64,000 nucleotides of DNA from Lycocorax pyrrhopterus obiensis. Its lineage: Eukaryota; Chordata; Aves; Passeriformes; Paradisaeidae. Below the pieces are notes generated by a model. The model did no database searches, had not been told where the DNA came from, and saw only the letters and a list, made by a program, of their open reading frames with translations. Below are positions 52,176-64,000 of the stretch, one piece after another. A program made the position numbers and the translations under genes. The first letter of the stretch is position 1, and each line of letters begins with the position of its first letter. Location of the stretch: assembly GCA_014706295.1 (NCBI GenBank), contig JACSVZ010000001.1, positions 43,118,383-43,182,382 on the forward strand, written 5' to 3'.

Positions 52176-55100
52176 AAAAGAAGCAAAACATCTGTTCTGA
52201 CTTTCAGTTTCTGTGTAATATAATTGGAACACAGAAATTTTAGAAATTTGTCAAAAGGAATTAAACCAAACATCTCACAAGAGACTATTTCCTTCCACTT
52301 CTCACTTTTTAATTCACCTTTTACCACCACAAAGTCTTAGTGTGAAAGTTTATGAAAACATTGAACCACATATCTTGCATTATCACCTCTGGAACAGCAA
52401 AAATGAGATTATAAGAGAGTGATGTTGAATTATTTAAGTTGCAACCCAGTTTCAATCTATGTTAGTATGCAAAAAATTATTTTTACCAGAGACTTTTTCA
52501 TAATGAAAAAAACAGTGCACACAATTCAGTGTGAATAGGCACAGCAATTAAAATATTATAACAGAATCATCGGGGAATCACAGTCTTTCTGTTGAAATAA
52601 TTGCAGGTATTCATATCAGCTAAGCTTTATTTGGAAAACACTTTAATTTGATTGTGATATATGAAAGTGCATTACAGAAGTTAACTGATACATTTGCTTA
52701 CAATTAAGGTCTTTATTTAAACCCTGCTAATTTAATAGACAGATTCTCTTGACTTCATTGAGTCTGCATAAAAGGAAATAAAGGGATATAATTGCCATTT
52801 ACAGGTGAGATTACACACCTACACTTAAAAATAGGAAAATTAGGCTAAATTGCTAAGTGGTATATAGCATTTATTTGATTACTAACTATTAGTAATGATT
52901 TTATTATTTTTGTTTTAGATAAATTCTATTTTTGTAGTGCCAAACTTCAGACCAATATTACAACTTTCTTTTCAACAAGTAGGAAAAAAGAAGAAAACCT
53001 AGGGACGTACCTAGCAATTGAGGATATGACTTTTCAGGATGAAACCTGTTACTTATAGCATAATTTGAACTGACCTCCTATAACCCATAGCCTTCCAATC
53101 TGTTCTTCAATATCAGCCTATAAATATGAAAAATGTAAAATTCCTTGATCACAAAGAAGCTAAATGCAGGATGACATTATAGAGCAGCAATTGGCTTGCT
53201 AGGGGCCAGAGAGAAATGTCACAGCTAAGCTTCTGAATTCTTACTCTTGTCTCCTTACTAATTATTCTGTAACTTCAGTTCTGTGCTTTACTCTTGCAGG
53301 CTTCTTAGTGGTTTAAAGTTCAGTTTAGATTACTACATGCTGGTACTCTCAACTGCCATGGTCTTCACATCTGTTTTAAGAGGGAAAATAGTCAGAGACC
53401 ATCATGTAGAAGGCAGTGAAGGAAAAAGCCAGCCATAGGATATTTCATAGGCCAAGCAGGCCTCGTATTCCATGTGTAAGTTGGAAGAAAACTTTCAGTT
53501 ATTTCTGCTGTAGAATTCTCCTGCCTGGTGCCTTGATTAAATTCTGTGTTTGGAAAATCAAATCAACAAAAAAAAAAACAGCCACAAAAAATCTCAGTTT
53601 GCTTGTTAGGTCACAAAACATTTTTTGCTTTTTTTAAATGACAGCTAACAATAAATAAATCATAACAAAACATTTCCCTTAAAAACAATTTGTGCAGTGA
53701 AGCAGTCAACTACAACAACCCCTTAGCTAAAGACAGCTGGGACCCAGCCTCAGCAGTTTTAATTAATCACTTAGCAAATATTGTATAAAATATATTAAAG
53801 AGATATCTCAAAATTAAAAGGATTGCATTTATAGGGAGGCAAAAGCTTCATATTTATCCTTAGCTTCTAGAGAGATTTTTCCAAGTTCGTACACTAAACA
53901 GACTATCAAAATCTTACAAAGCTAAAAAAATGCAAAAAATGCTGTGTCCAATTCACTTGCAGGAGCTTTTTGTACAAATTAAGTCTGCTTTTAAGGAAGA
54001 AATAAACATAGCACATAGGAGCTTTCAGAATCAGTATAAGAAAAGACCACCAAGTACCCCTAGCAAATTTTCAAATACAGATGTCTCTCCAGAATAAATA
54101 GCCCTTCAAGATATTTAATTCTCTGAACACTGAAGAAATAACTAGTCCTCACAAAGAGCATGTGCCTTCTGACTAGAGAAAAAAAAAGTACTGACGTAAT
54201 GCACAAAAGAGCAGATCAAAATGTTGACAGCCTCTAACTGGTTTTGCCATCTTACTCTAAAATTAATAATTTTGACAAACTTACAAAAATTACATATTAC
54301 ACTGATTTTTCCAAATCAGACTATGGGAGTTTCAGTCCCATTGAATGTCAGTGGTGTGCTTTTCAGACACTTGGATTACTTTATGGAAAATCTTCCCTCA
54401 GTGTAAGTATATATCTCCTGCTATATGTATTCTTTTCTGCAATTCTGGAAGAATGGTTTTGGCCATCACTCCGTTCAACATGCTGCAGCTGTGGATCACC
54501 ACCAAAATTGCACTTATCTCTATTGTTTTAAAGAAAAATTAAACCTTGATTTTATGAGTAAATGGCAGAATTATAGTTTTATTTTATATTTTCATGTTTT
54601 CAATTTACTGAAATCACCTGAAATGAAACTGAGACAGAGAAATACACAGCCTTATAAATATAAAATAAATATTTTCAGGATTTGAGCTGAGTATTTTCTG
54701 CAAATGAACTAAGGCATATTGCTGTGAAGAGACCTGAAATCACCATTATCAAATCTTGAAGGTAAACAAATCTGGGAAAGGAAGTACTCCCTTCTTTCCT
54801 TCTCCATGACCAGAGAGAACAAAGTCTTTTTTTTTTTTTTTTTTTTAATAATATTTATACAATGTTCAAGATCCCTTTTCTGCTCACAAAATTGGCAGTT
54901 TTATTCCTTTTGGTGTAGATTTTCCTTAATGAGTTGTTGTAGTCTCTGTAAACTCAAAGACAGAATGATACCTCTACATATCTATCTCATTGAAATGTCA
55001 ATGAATCATACCAAATCTTCTAACAATGAAGGTTTTGACCCCAGGCTACTCCAGTTTTCTACAGAGGCGTCTTCTGCACAGCATATTTCTTCTAGATGCC

Positions 55101-58100
55101 TTGATATATAAGTAGAATTTATAGCAGAAGCTTTCTTTTTTCCCTCTTAAACACTTTTTCTTAAAAGAAAAAATGTGGTAAGTAAAAAAAACACACTGAT
55201 GATTTGTGCATAACTGAGTGCTGTGCTTCTTTGTATTTAAATTCCAGTCTAGTAAAAAAACCCACAACCAACACGTAATAATTAAAAAACCAACAAAACA
55301 AACAAATGAACAAACAACCCCCACAGATGCGCACTTAAAATTACATCTGTGCCTTTTTCAAGCAGTGGCATTAACGAGCCTTATTCTACAGAATCTCACT
55401 GTGTATAATAACTATTCTTAAGAATGATAACTTACAGTCTGTGTCATAAGTTTGATGATATTTTCAGGTTCCTTTAATCACAAACTCAGCTACAAGTATA
55501 ATGCAGAAACTTCAAGCTACCACTTAACCCGCAGTCATTGCAAGAAATACCAAAAGTACAATGAGATGAAACAATGTAAGTCTGATTTTAAATTCAAATT
55601 TTTTTTCAAAGGTAGACTTTAAATATCAGAACTGGAACTCTCTTATGTTACAGATACAAAAATGAAATACATACTCTGCAAAAGTCCTGCCTCAAAGAGC
55701 ATAAAATATGTGCAAGGAAAAAAAACGGAAAAAACCTCTACCATCCACATTTCAGAAATACTGAATTTAGACCTAATGAGATTCTGTAACCAGCTAAACA
55801 TTTACTAGAATAGGGCGTGGTGGAGTACTCCTATCAGTACGTACATGTAAAAGATCAATCATCCTTGCCTAGAGGACTGATCCATAAAAAACCTTAAGGA
55901 TTGGTGTACTGAATTCCATGACTTCTTCCTCATCAGGCACTAGACTCTCAGTATAGTGTAGAGGCAGGATATCACCAAAAACTTTCTGTGCCAAAGAAAT
56001 CAGCCACAAAGAAAATCTGAAGAAAGATCTATCTAAAGTGACATCTTTTTGTGCGGTTTAGGTTCTTAAGACGTGCGTGTTGCAAGGATTTCTATCAGAA
56101 CAGCCTGGATTTATGTGTTTAGACTGATCTAAGCTACATTTAGGGTCTTCAGGCCTTTGTCAATGTGAATTTCAACATTGGTAATTCATGTTTCCTGAAT
56201 TCCAAATAAATAATTCAAGCATTAAACCTTAACGTTTTAGTATAAAGCCTTAGCTCTGCAGATAACGGATGCACTTGATTCTGAGTCTTTGATGCTCGTG
56301 ATTCCTTAAAAGCTGTATAATTTTGTTCTCTTTGTATATAAGCATATATTATTGACCAATTACCTCCCTAGAAGACAAGTATTAGTTTAGGTTTTTTCAG
56401 GTAACTCCATCATGGAAAGTTTTAAGGAAAAAAGACCACCCTTGTATCTTGCTGAGACATCTCATCAGTTCATTAATTGAATTGGGGGAGGGAAGGAAGA
56501 GAACAAAAGATTCAGAAAATGGTTACATTGGTACTTTTAGTATGGCCATTAACACTTCTTTTATAAGAATCTCAGATCTGTTCATAAAGAGCCAGTCAGA
56601 ACCCAGCCACAGGTCTGTAGGATCACTAAGTGAATTCAGTGTGATAAATAAGCCAACTATAAAAAACTTGCAGTAGACAACAGAGCAAACACAAAAACCC
56701 ACAACATCCCAAAACCAAGCACACAGTGGAGGTGGCAATATCAGGTGATGGCTTGTATTTTGCAAAGAATTACCATAAAATTATAGCTTTAACAACTGCA
56801 TTGGGCTGAACATGTCTTCATTAGCAATCTTTCACTAGTGATTGTATGTTTTCTTGCCGTCCAGGGGAAAAACAAAAGAATTTTTTTTTGAATTTGTGTA
56901 AAAATATCACTTCATAAAATAAAGCAATGTTTAGGGATTACCCAAATTAGTCTGTGTGCTGTTTACCTCATTAGTTTATGTCTTCCTCTCATACTATGCT
57001 CAAATAATAACTATATCTGAATAAACAAACAAACAAATATTCCCTCCCCCGCAAAAATATTATTCCATAGAATTTATTATTCTTAAATGCAATTGCTGGG
57101 AATAAATTTCCTGTGCACTTGGAAAAGAAACCAAAATAAGTATGAAGAAATTATTTTACTGTGTTGCTTTTAATTAGATAGTGGCAGATCTCATTACCAA
57201 TTTTGAACTATTATTCAACTACGAAAGGGAAAAAACCACAACCAAGAAACAAGCAGAAAACCAGCAGTGATTAATTCTTCATATCCAGAGGCGGAGCAAG
57301 TGTGTATTGCCAAGAGATCCAAGATTCAGCTGATTCTCTCTTTGTACCTGGAAGATAAACTGAATTTTCCTTCTTTCAGATACAAGGATGTCTGGGCTTT
57401 TTAAAATTCAATGTTTACTCCTAAAGAAAACAATAATCTTTCTTCACAATTCTTTTTTTTTTTGATTATGGTTAAATTATACAACTGTTCTTTGGCTAAA
57501 CGTGTATAGAGACAGAAGGCCACTTAGTATTATTTAGTGTTATTATTAATGATTAAAAATTGTCTTTCTACGTGCAAGTACATTTTCTTTTCAATAATGC
57601 ATGCTACACCCATAAGTTATAAAAATAATTGTTAGCAAAGTCAGAAGAACAATTCATTTTTATAAAATTTAATATAGGATTAGAAGTATGTGTCACCTTT
57701 AAAATTTGGAAATATATCACACTTTTATTTAAAAACACAAATATTATCATCATTTGAAAAATGTATTGAAAATTGGAGTCATTTAATTTGATTAACATAG
57801 GAAGGATATACAGCTTTTAAAGTACTGTGTGTTTAAGTATATTAAGCTAAGAAATGGCAAAATATTAAGTATTAAAATATTCAGTAGTCACATATTTCTT
57901 CAACTCTTCATCAACTAGTCAAGGCCAAAACACTCACTGTGAAGAATTTCAGATGTGTTGAAGATGGTGGCTGAGCAGGGGAATTAAAAGTCTAATGGAA
58001 GTGTGGAAAAATATCAGGTGAAAAAAATAAAAGCAAGCTGTTCTTAAGTCACGTTAGGATCTATGTTAGCTTGTAACACATAAAAAAGTGATGGTAGAGT

Positions 58101-58191
58101 AATTATGGATAGACTGATTCTTGAACTGAAGAAGATGAACAGGATGATGGAATTATTAGGAAATTACTAGGGAAAAAACATTGCTCAAGAA
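52176..58191. other. intronic DNA, nothing assigned
   Basis: No exon or mobile element is recognised. It contains a 20-nt T-run at 54827-54846, an A/C-rich stretch at 55255-55320 and a T-run near 57450. The T-run at 54827 could be the reversed tail of an old retrocopy, but the DNA to its right (54847-55120) resembles nothing I know. Confidence 0.55.
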
Positions 58192-58432
58192 TTACAGAAT
58201 CATGGAATTGTTGTTATTAAAAGGGAGCACTGGAGTTCAACTGGTCCATCTCTCTGCTCAAGCGGGTGACCTAGAATATGTTTCCCAGGACCATGTCGAG
58301 ACAAATTTTTAATACCTCTAAGGATGGGAACTCTATCACCTCCTGGGTAACCTGTGCCGGTGCTTGGTCATCCTCACAGTACTAAAGCATCTCCTGATTT
58401 TAAGAGGGAAACTCCTATGTCCCCTAGATGGT
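58192..58432 (-). mobile_element. CR1 LINE, 3' end fragment (diverged subfamily)
   Basis: The plus strand starts TTACAGAATCATGGAATTG and continues GGAGTTCAACTGGTCCATC, CTGCTCAAGCGGGTGACCTAG, CCAGGACCATGTCGAGAC, AATACCTCTAAGGATGGGAAC, GGTAACCTGTGCCGGTGC, TTGGTCATCCTCACAGTA. This is the reversed CR1 3' region of a different subfamily from the copy at 8807. It lies about 330 bp before the LTR at 58763. Confidence 0.92.
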
Positions 58433-58762
58433 GGCGGGTAAAACTAGAGACAACTGAGAAGTTATAGTCATATCATAACAGAATTTAGAACTATATGGAA
58501 GTTATAGGGTAAAACACAGTTTTTCCTCCCTGGATGGAATGCAGCTGGCATGTTCCATGGTGATTCCCCATACAACCATATAATAAGTATTTGCTAAGGG
58601 GAATGGAACGGAGGGCAGAGCAAAGTAGAAACACCGCGGCCGAGGATCTGTTGAAGTCCTTGCAGAGATGGGAATTCAAAAGTACTTTGCAGCAGGGAAA
58701 CCACATAGCACCTGTCAACCAGGGAGATAGGAGATTTCTTGCTGCTGAGTCAACACCCGTGG

Positions 58763-59299
58763 TGAAGTTGTTTTCCTCAGATAAACTTGGCACATTATAG
58801 CGTACTTTTAATATTTATGCACACCTTCATCCCAGAATTACCCACCTCCAAGGTGTGACCACCCCTCACTGGGCATGCTCTCTTTATTGTTTTTGACTCT
58901 ATCTTTAAAAGCGAAGCATGAGAATTTTACACCAATCACTAACAAAGGTATGCATGACTAGAGTCACTCAAGCTCCACCTAAAAACAAAGAAATAATATA
59001 AAAGTAAGTCAAGAATGGAGGGAAAGTTAGGGGAGACTCCATCATAAGTGCTGGGAACAGTCGATGGGCTGAACCTGTCCTCTCCCCCACAGGGACACCT
59101 ATTGAGTAAGAACCATACTCTGTGCATGCTGAGTACTTTTATTGGGGAGTAGAGCTTGTCTGCCTATTGCTTTGAATATGCGTTTGCAGTCAGATGCTAT
59201 CACCAACAATCTTCAAACCTTAACCTGTCACAATTTTATAATAATAAAGAGTTATTCTGTAAACTTTTAGTGTGAGTCCTTCAAGGGTGCTGGCAGTCA
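58763..59299 (+). mobile_element. LTR of an avian endogenous retrovirus (ERVL-like), plus strand
   Basis: It starts near TGAAGTTGTTTTCCTCAG and continues TATTTATGCACACCTTCATC, CCAGAATTACCCACCTCCAAG, CACTGGGCATGCTCTCTTTATT. A TATA-like TCTTTAAAAGCGAAGC lies at 58901-58916 and AATAAA at 59243-59248, followed by GAGTTATTCTGTAAAC and GTGTGAGTCCTTCAAGG. The order of promoter, poly(A) signal and short R/U5 region, and the length near 540 bp, fit a whole LTR. I found no primer-binding site, gag or pol that I trust next to it. The flanks 58440-58760 and 59300-59590 could be retroviral leader or 3' sequence, or plain intron. Assignment to ERVL is from memory and only tentative. Confidence 0.7.
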
Positions 59300-59541
59300 C
59301 CAGCAGTGGGTGATAAACTTGAATAAAGTGGGAAGACCCGCTGAGGGGTCATGAAGTGATGTGTGAGGTAGTGTGTGTCCCCATGTCAAACTGCCCTCTG
59401 ATGCAGCAGGACTGTTCAGTGAAGGAACTCTGGCAGACTGGTTGTACACAGGGCCCTTGGCTTTCCTGGAGACTTGACAGACAAATTGAGTACTAAGGGT
59501 CAAGGAAATCTTCCCACACTAAGGGCTGAGGATACCTGCAA

Positions 59542-59551
59542 CCCCCCCCCC
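59542..59551. repeat. C10 homopolymer
   Basis: Ten consecutive C bases between the LTR and the CR1 remnant. It is a likely site of sequencing-length error. Confidence 0.9.
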
Positions 59552-59589
59552 GCCACTTTCTTCACATGACAACCCTGAGTTCTTTTCCT

Positions 59590-59745
59590 GGCTATGTGCT
59601 TTTCATACGGCCTTTGCTCAGCATGCATTGGTGTATGGGGCTATTCTTTGCCAGGTAAAGGAATATGTCTTTCCCCTTGTTAGGGCTATGTCTGTCCATT
59701 TCTCCAGACTGTTGAGGTCCCCCTGAATGGCAGCACAAACACAGC
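59590..59745 (-). mobile_element. CR1 LINE, internal (coding-region) fragment
   Basis: The plus strand reads GCATTGGTGTATGGGGCTATTC, TTTGCCAGGTAAAGGA, CATTTCTCCAGACTGTTGAGG and TCCCCCTGAATGGCAGCAC. This is the reversed CR1 stretch near the end of ORF2 that elsewhere reads CCATTTCTCCAGCCTGTCCA and CCTCTGAATGGCAGCAC. The 3' tail is absent, so it is an internal remnant. Its left limit, close to a run of ten C (59542-59551), is uncertain. Confidence 0.7.
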
Positions 59746-62700
59746 ATAAAACTTGAGACTGTCATTTAGCTGGATAGAAAAAATGATCAAGACAGAAGGA
59801 AAATGTGCCATTGGCATAAAGAGTATTCATTGCAGTCTATAGAATAAAAAAAATTTTTCTGTTTAGGTATGTGGATTACAACTACTCAAATATAATCAAA
59901 GTGAGTTTTGGCCTTATCATCTCGTACACATTGTGTTTGATTTTATATTATGGTTTTCTAGTGTTAATAACTTTGGCAAATGTTAATCCTTCAGACTAAA
60001 AGTCTGCAAACCACAGCCAATATTGCCAATGTAAATGATTAAAAAATGCCCAATATCAATCACAGTAAGTCTTACAAATCATCAGATATTTTAAAATTTA
60101 AATCATGAATACTTAACTGCCTTCTAATTTTCAATTTTTCTGCCAAACAATTTTGCAGGTTCTTCACTGATAAAGAAAATGCTACTCTTTGTACAACATC
60201 ACACCTTCTCCTGGCCTTTCTTTAGGCTTCCCATCTTTCCACAGCTGGGGATGTTCTCATTTCCCATTGTATAAATGACAGCTTGGTGTGTAAAGACAGA
60301 AAAAAGGAAGCTGGCAAGGAAAGAACGTAATGTGTCTGGATCACTTTTCATAAGATGGAAAAATGGAAAAGAACCATACTGCTCCATTTCAGCACTTTGA
60401 CTTCATATTTTTTGTCAAAAAAACCTGCATGGTTCCTAAAAGATGAGTTTCACTCTATAGGTTATCTGCTCTTTTCTATGAAGTGAGATTAAAAAAAAAA
60501 AGAAGGTTCAAAGAGTGTTTACCTCTTGACAGTTTAGAGGCCTTGTTCAGATTTCTAAGATCTGCTGTGATTTGATGATTAAAGTAATTTGAGGCCCTGA
60601 TAACGCCTAGGTACAGACTGCCCTGAGTGAAAAGGGAGTGAGAGCACCTGTGGCCTTTGTTTCACCTGATACAAGGCATTTGTTCTCAGCCCTGCAATGT
60701 TCCTGCGGCCGCTCAGCTGCACCTTCCTTTTCTCACACTACTGTTGTGTGAAGCAGAGACCTGCTTCCCCTCTGTAAATCTCAACTCAGACCAGGATTCC
60801 TCTCTATAACTATTCCTCTCTATTCCTCTGCTTCACAGCTCGCTCATTAACTTTGCAATCATTTAGGGAAACTTAAGTCTTATAAGCACACCATCTATTT
60901 CTGTCACATATGTAGCTCACTGCATGAGAGGCTAAAAGTAGGCATAGAGAATACAACATTGTTAATCCAAGGTGGTTCTTTTGTTTTCTTTTTCAAAAAT
61001 AAATCTGCTGCAAAGAAACAAGTGAGGTATATAAGCAGGCGAATTTGTGGCACTTTCTTATGTGTTTATTGAGGATATACATAATTTGTCTGAAAGGCTC
61101 ATTCCACTCCTTGAAAAAACAGAATGTGCTTTGGAGATGTATCAAATGCTGATTGCTACCATTTACCTGAACTGCCAAGGACGATTATAATATATAAAAT
61201 CCAGGAAGTTGTCACAATCATTGTTAATGAGAAAGGAACACAATACTGAAAAATACTCACATGGAGAGCAGAGGGAGAATTCATGCTAGAGCTGGTTACA
61301 TTAAGCTCTGAACTGCCCTGTAGAAAAGATCACAAAAGAAGCTGCAAAAGGCTCTACATGAGATCCTTTCATCCTTTAGACCCGAGATGAAGAAAGAGCT
61401 CGAGCACCCCTTACTCAAGAATGTTTAGCAAACACACTGATAAATCTCCATCAGACACACAGATGTCGAGCAAAACTGGTAGGGAAACCAAATTACTTGG
61501 CACTGGGTTATTTGGCTCTGCAGGAATATAAAAAAAACCCCACTGAGCAGTGATGGTATTTTTCCTCTTTTTTAACCAAATAAGAATTTGATGTTATAAC
61601 AATTTGATATCATAATCTGAAGATTATGATGTCCAAAAAAAAAAAGCAGCTGTGTCTAAGGAAGGTTTGGGGACAGTAAGACTCCATACTGTATCCATTG
61701 AACAACATGCAGTGATCAATCAGCAGAACAAAAATTTGCTCCTAGCCTTTGATTCCTGGTATTTTGCCTCAAGATACCTTCAGATAGCATGTCATCTCTG
61801 AGGATGTGGGAACCAGGCATTGTTCAAGCCACCTCTCTGACTACTTTTTTGAAAGAAAATATCACCACTGTACCTTAGCACCTAAATCCAGTGTTTGGCA
61901 TGTGTAATATAATAACCTTTCCAGTAGGCAGACTAATCTCCTAAAGTATGCCGAGATCCTTTTGAAGATCTTTTTTAAGTCAAACCCAACTCATTTTAAA
62001 AAATTCAAACCAGAGATTTAATTTTTTTTCCATTTTCTAGATCTGATTTCAGTATTTCAAGTCTTTGTCCAGACTCAGTATCAGGACAGTCCCCTACAGC
62101 ACCTAATATATGTTTTTGAAAACTACTGGTGCAATGTTATAAATTTACTCTCTTCTTTCAATACAAAAATATGCTTGTAATATAATTATCTTTTTTCCAC
62201 TCACAGCTTCAGTGTTCCCACTCTCATCATATTCACTACATGTTTCTGAAGGCTATCTTTAAGCTCACTAACACCCATTATTTACTTTAATTTTTTCTTT
62301 TTGTTCTTTTCATATATTTATACACACAATTCTGCACTTTTACATATATACAGAGCATTTGAACTCAAACTCCAAAATGCTGTATATAATAGTCATGCCA
62401 CCAGAGCACAAAACAAAATAGTAAACAATTCTCTATTATTTTGTGGTTTGGGCGATTGCCAGTGCTATATGGCAATCACTCAAGTTCATATAGTTCATAC
62501 AGATATATATTTGATCATCTTAAAAGTTTTATTTTTATTTCTTATTGGCTGAATCAGATTATTTTTTTAGATGAATAAGCTTTCTTACCTGAAAATTTGT
62601 AATTTCTTGTCACATATTAGAGTTTTCTTAAATTAAAATACATGTATCTTTTCTTGATCAATTTTCATTTCACAACTTTGACTTGTGTTTCAGCATCTGA

Positions 62701-64000
62701 AGTTATAAAGCTAATCTGTGAAAGTGCTGTACTTCCATGCTGAAAATGCATTTCATGTTTTTCTGTTGATTAAAAAAGCATATGACAAATACAAAAGAAA
62801 AAAAAATTGTCCACTACCTTCCAACACTCAAAGAAGAAGGATGTAACTGTTTTAATCAACAAAAAAAATATGTTTTTCTGGATGATTCAATGAGTGAAAG
62901 TGAACAGAGCAGATTTGTTTTCACTGGAGGCAGAGGTGAGGAATGACAGCTGGGCTATGCACTCGCACATATATCCACCTAACCAACATGCACCTATATC
63001 AGATGCTGTTTGCTTTTCTCTTGGTATGTTTGCTTTGTTTTTGCAGGTGAAGGAAATCATGGAGATGTTTAATCGAACTCTGGTGTGGAGAATAGACAGA
63101 GAAAGCAGAATGGCTTCCAGCTTTCACTTACAAATTACACAGAATCCTCAGGGATCTTTAACTGGTAGACATTTGGAGGAAATTAAATGCTAACGTGGAC
63201 AGTTGTACTTTTTACACGCAGAGACATCAAATGTATAAAGACACTAACTTCTGTTGCAGCAAATTCATAATAAATGCACAAGGTATAAGGTTAAATCTTA
63301 TGAAGTAAGGTAGGAATTCAATACCAAATCATGCATTTGCAATATAACATGAGCCTAGACATTTTCAGCCTTAAACTGTTTAAATAAATGCCTAACACTT
63401 TTTTTTTATGTGCAAAAGTATGGCACTACTGTAGAATTAGAGAAGGTCCTTGTGAATAGTGCAACGTGAAATATGCCCAGGAGAATACAGCAAATGATGT
63501 TTTGGGATGGCATTAAAGCTCTTATGCATAAGCTTTCAATACCTCTATCCAGAGAAGAAAAATGTTTTACATATTTCCTACTTAAGACTTCACCAGCTCA
63601 GGAGAAAGAGTATGTACAAGTAATGGCACAGGGTGAGTGCTGGTCACAGTGGATTCACGAAAGTTCACGTTCATACTCTTCTTTTTTGTAGATTATGACA
63701 AACGTGTGCATGTGTATAAAGAACAAATTAGGATATTATTATGCTTGTTTTGTTACTGCCCTAAACTGTCAGAAAGATGGTGTCTTTGGGAGAGAGCAGC
63801 ATGTAAACAGTCAACTTAGGAAGTAATTATTTGGAAAAGTGATCTGAGAAGACATTGGATGGCCACATAAATGGAGTTTTAGAAACCCGTCAGCAGCTAA
63901 ATATATAAAGAGTTGTTGATGCTTTAAAACTAAGAGGGAAAAAGATGGAATTTAAAAGGGAGAAGTTGATTTTGTGGGTTTGGATGTCTGCAAAGACCAA
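59746..64000. other. intronic DNA, nothing assigned
   Basis: No exon or mobile element is recognised. It holds an A-run at 60491-60501, a slightly GC-richer part with one GCGGCCGC at 60705-60712, and a perfect 10-bp hairpin at 61609-61630. A 99-codon frame at 62894-63193 has no known relative and no coding signal I trust. Confidence 0.55.
61606..61633. repeat. short perfect inverted repeat
   Basis: ATCATAATCT and AGATTATGAT are exact reverse complements separated by GA. The stem extends to 13 pairs with one T-G wobble. An A-run follows directly. Confidence 0.7.

Larger units (their letters stand above)
8497..64000 (-). other. GPC5: GPC5 intron segment upstream of the exon
   Basis: Everything above the acceptor on the transcribed (minus) strand should be intron up to the previous exon. 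That exon would encode the Pro-Cys-Trp-Asn-Gly and Ile-Ile-Asp-Lys-Leu-Lys-His stretches of glypican-5; I did not find it. At least 55 kb of intron agrees with the very large introns of this gene in other vertebrates. The segment carries the CR1, LTR and simple repeats listed separately and no other supported gene. A nested gene or ncRNA cannot be excluded without expression data. Confidence 0.72.

Noticed and set aside
54827..54846. T20 run as the reversed tail of a processed pseudogene
   Set aside because: The adjacent sequence shows no cDNA-like content or target-site duplication that I can recognise.
60705..60712. GCGGCCGC as a sign of a CpG island
   Set aside because: It is isolated; the surrounding few hundred bases are not CpG-rich.
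62894..63193. 99-codon open frame with a TTGCAG-GTGAAG stretch that looks like an exon start
   Set aside because: No similarity to a known protein is evident and it is on the strand opposite GPC5. The acceptor-like word alone is weak.
8497..64000. Preceding GPC5 exon (Pro-Cys-Trp-Asn-Gly and Ile-Ile-Asp-Lys-Leu-Lys-His region)
   Set aside because: No matching reverse-complement stretch was seen. A short divergent exon could still be missed by eye.

Overview
The window reads as vertebrate, almost certainly avian, intronic DNA. It is AT-rich and CpG-poor, has no long open reading frames, and carries several 5'-truncated CR1 LINE copies. These are recognisable from their 3' tails of ATTCTATGAT-type octamers and from the conserved 3' end before the tail. 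Several endogenous-retrovirus LTRs of types I associate with bird genomes are also present. A turtle or crocodilian could also carry CR1, but this combination fits a bird best.

The only protein-coding sequence I can support is one internal exon on the minus strand, 8334-8496 (163 bp). It encodes the heparan-sulfate attachment region of a glypican and matches glypican-5 (GPC5) best. It has a consensus donor, a good acceptor and a strong branch-point match. By comparison with the remembered human gene it is the penultimate exon, so 1-8333 would be the 5' part of the last intron and 8497-64000 the 3' part of the intron before it. I found neither the preceding exon nor the terminal exon here, which suits a gene known for very large introns.

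Layout by position: 1-8333, intron with an 80-bp direct repeat present twice about 2 kb apart (914 and 2999) and an LTR fragment at 3692. 8334-8496, the GPC5 exon. 8807-9135, a CR1. 10737-10795, a GT/AT/AC microsatellite. About 12320-12560, a possible very old CR1-like relic. 13353-13882, an LTR. 22338-22500, a CR1 followed by a 17-bp tandem repeat. 23690-24291, a G-rich degenerate tandem region running into a TA/TG microsatellite. 32356-32483, a purine tract without any C. 40503-40885, an internally deleted CR1 that joins a reverse-transcriptase piece to the 3' end. 43937-44029, a CR1 tail on the plus strand. 51721-52175, another LTR. 58192-59745, a cluster of CR1, a complete-looking LTR and a second CR1. 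The rest is unassigned intronic DNA.

I see no undescribed gene system here. The observations most worth checking are the two in-frame candidate acceptors of the exon, the 80-bp direct repeat, the G-rich degenerate tandem region and a few unassigned islands. All family assignments rest on memory of consensus sequences, with no database search.
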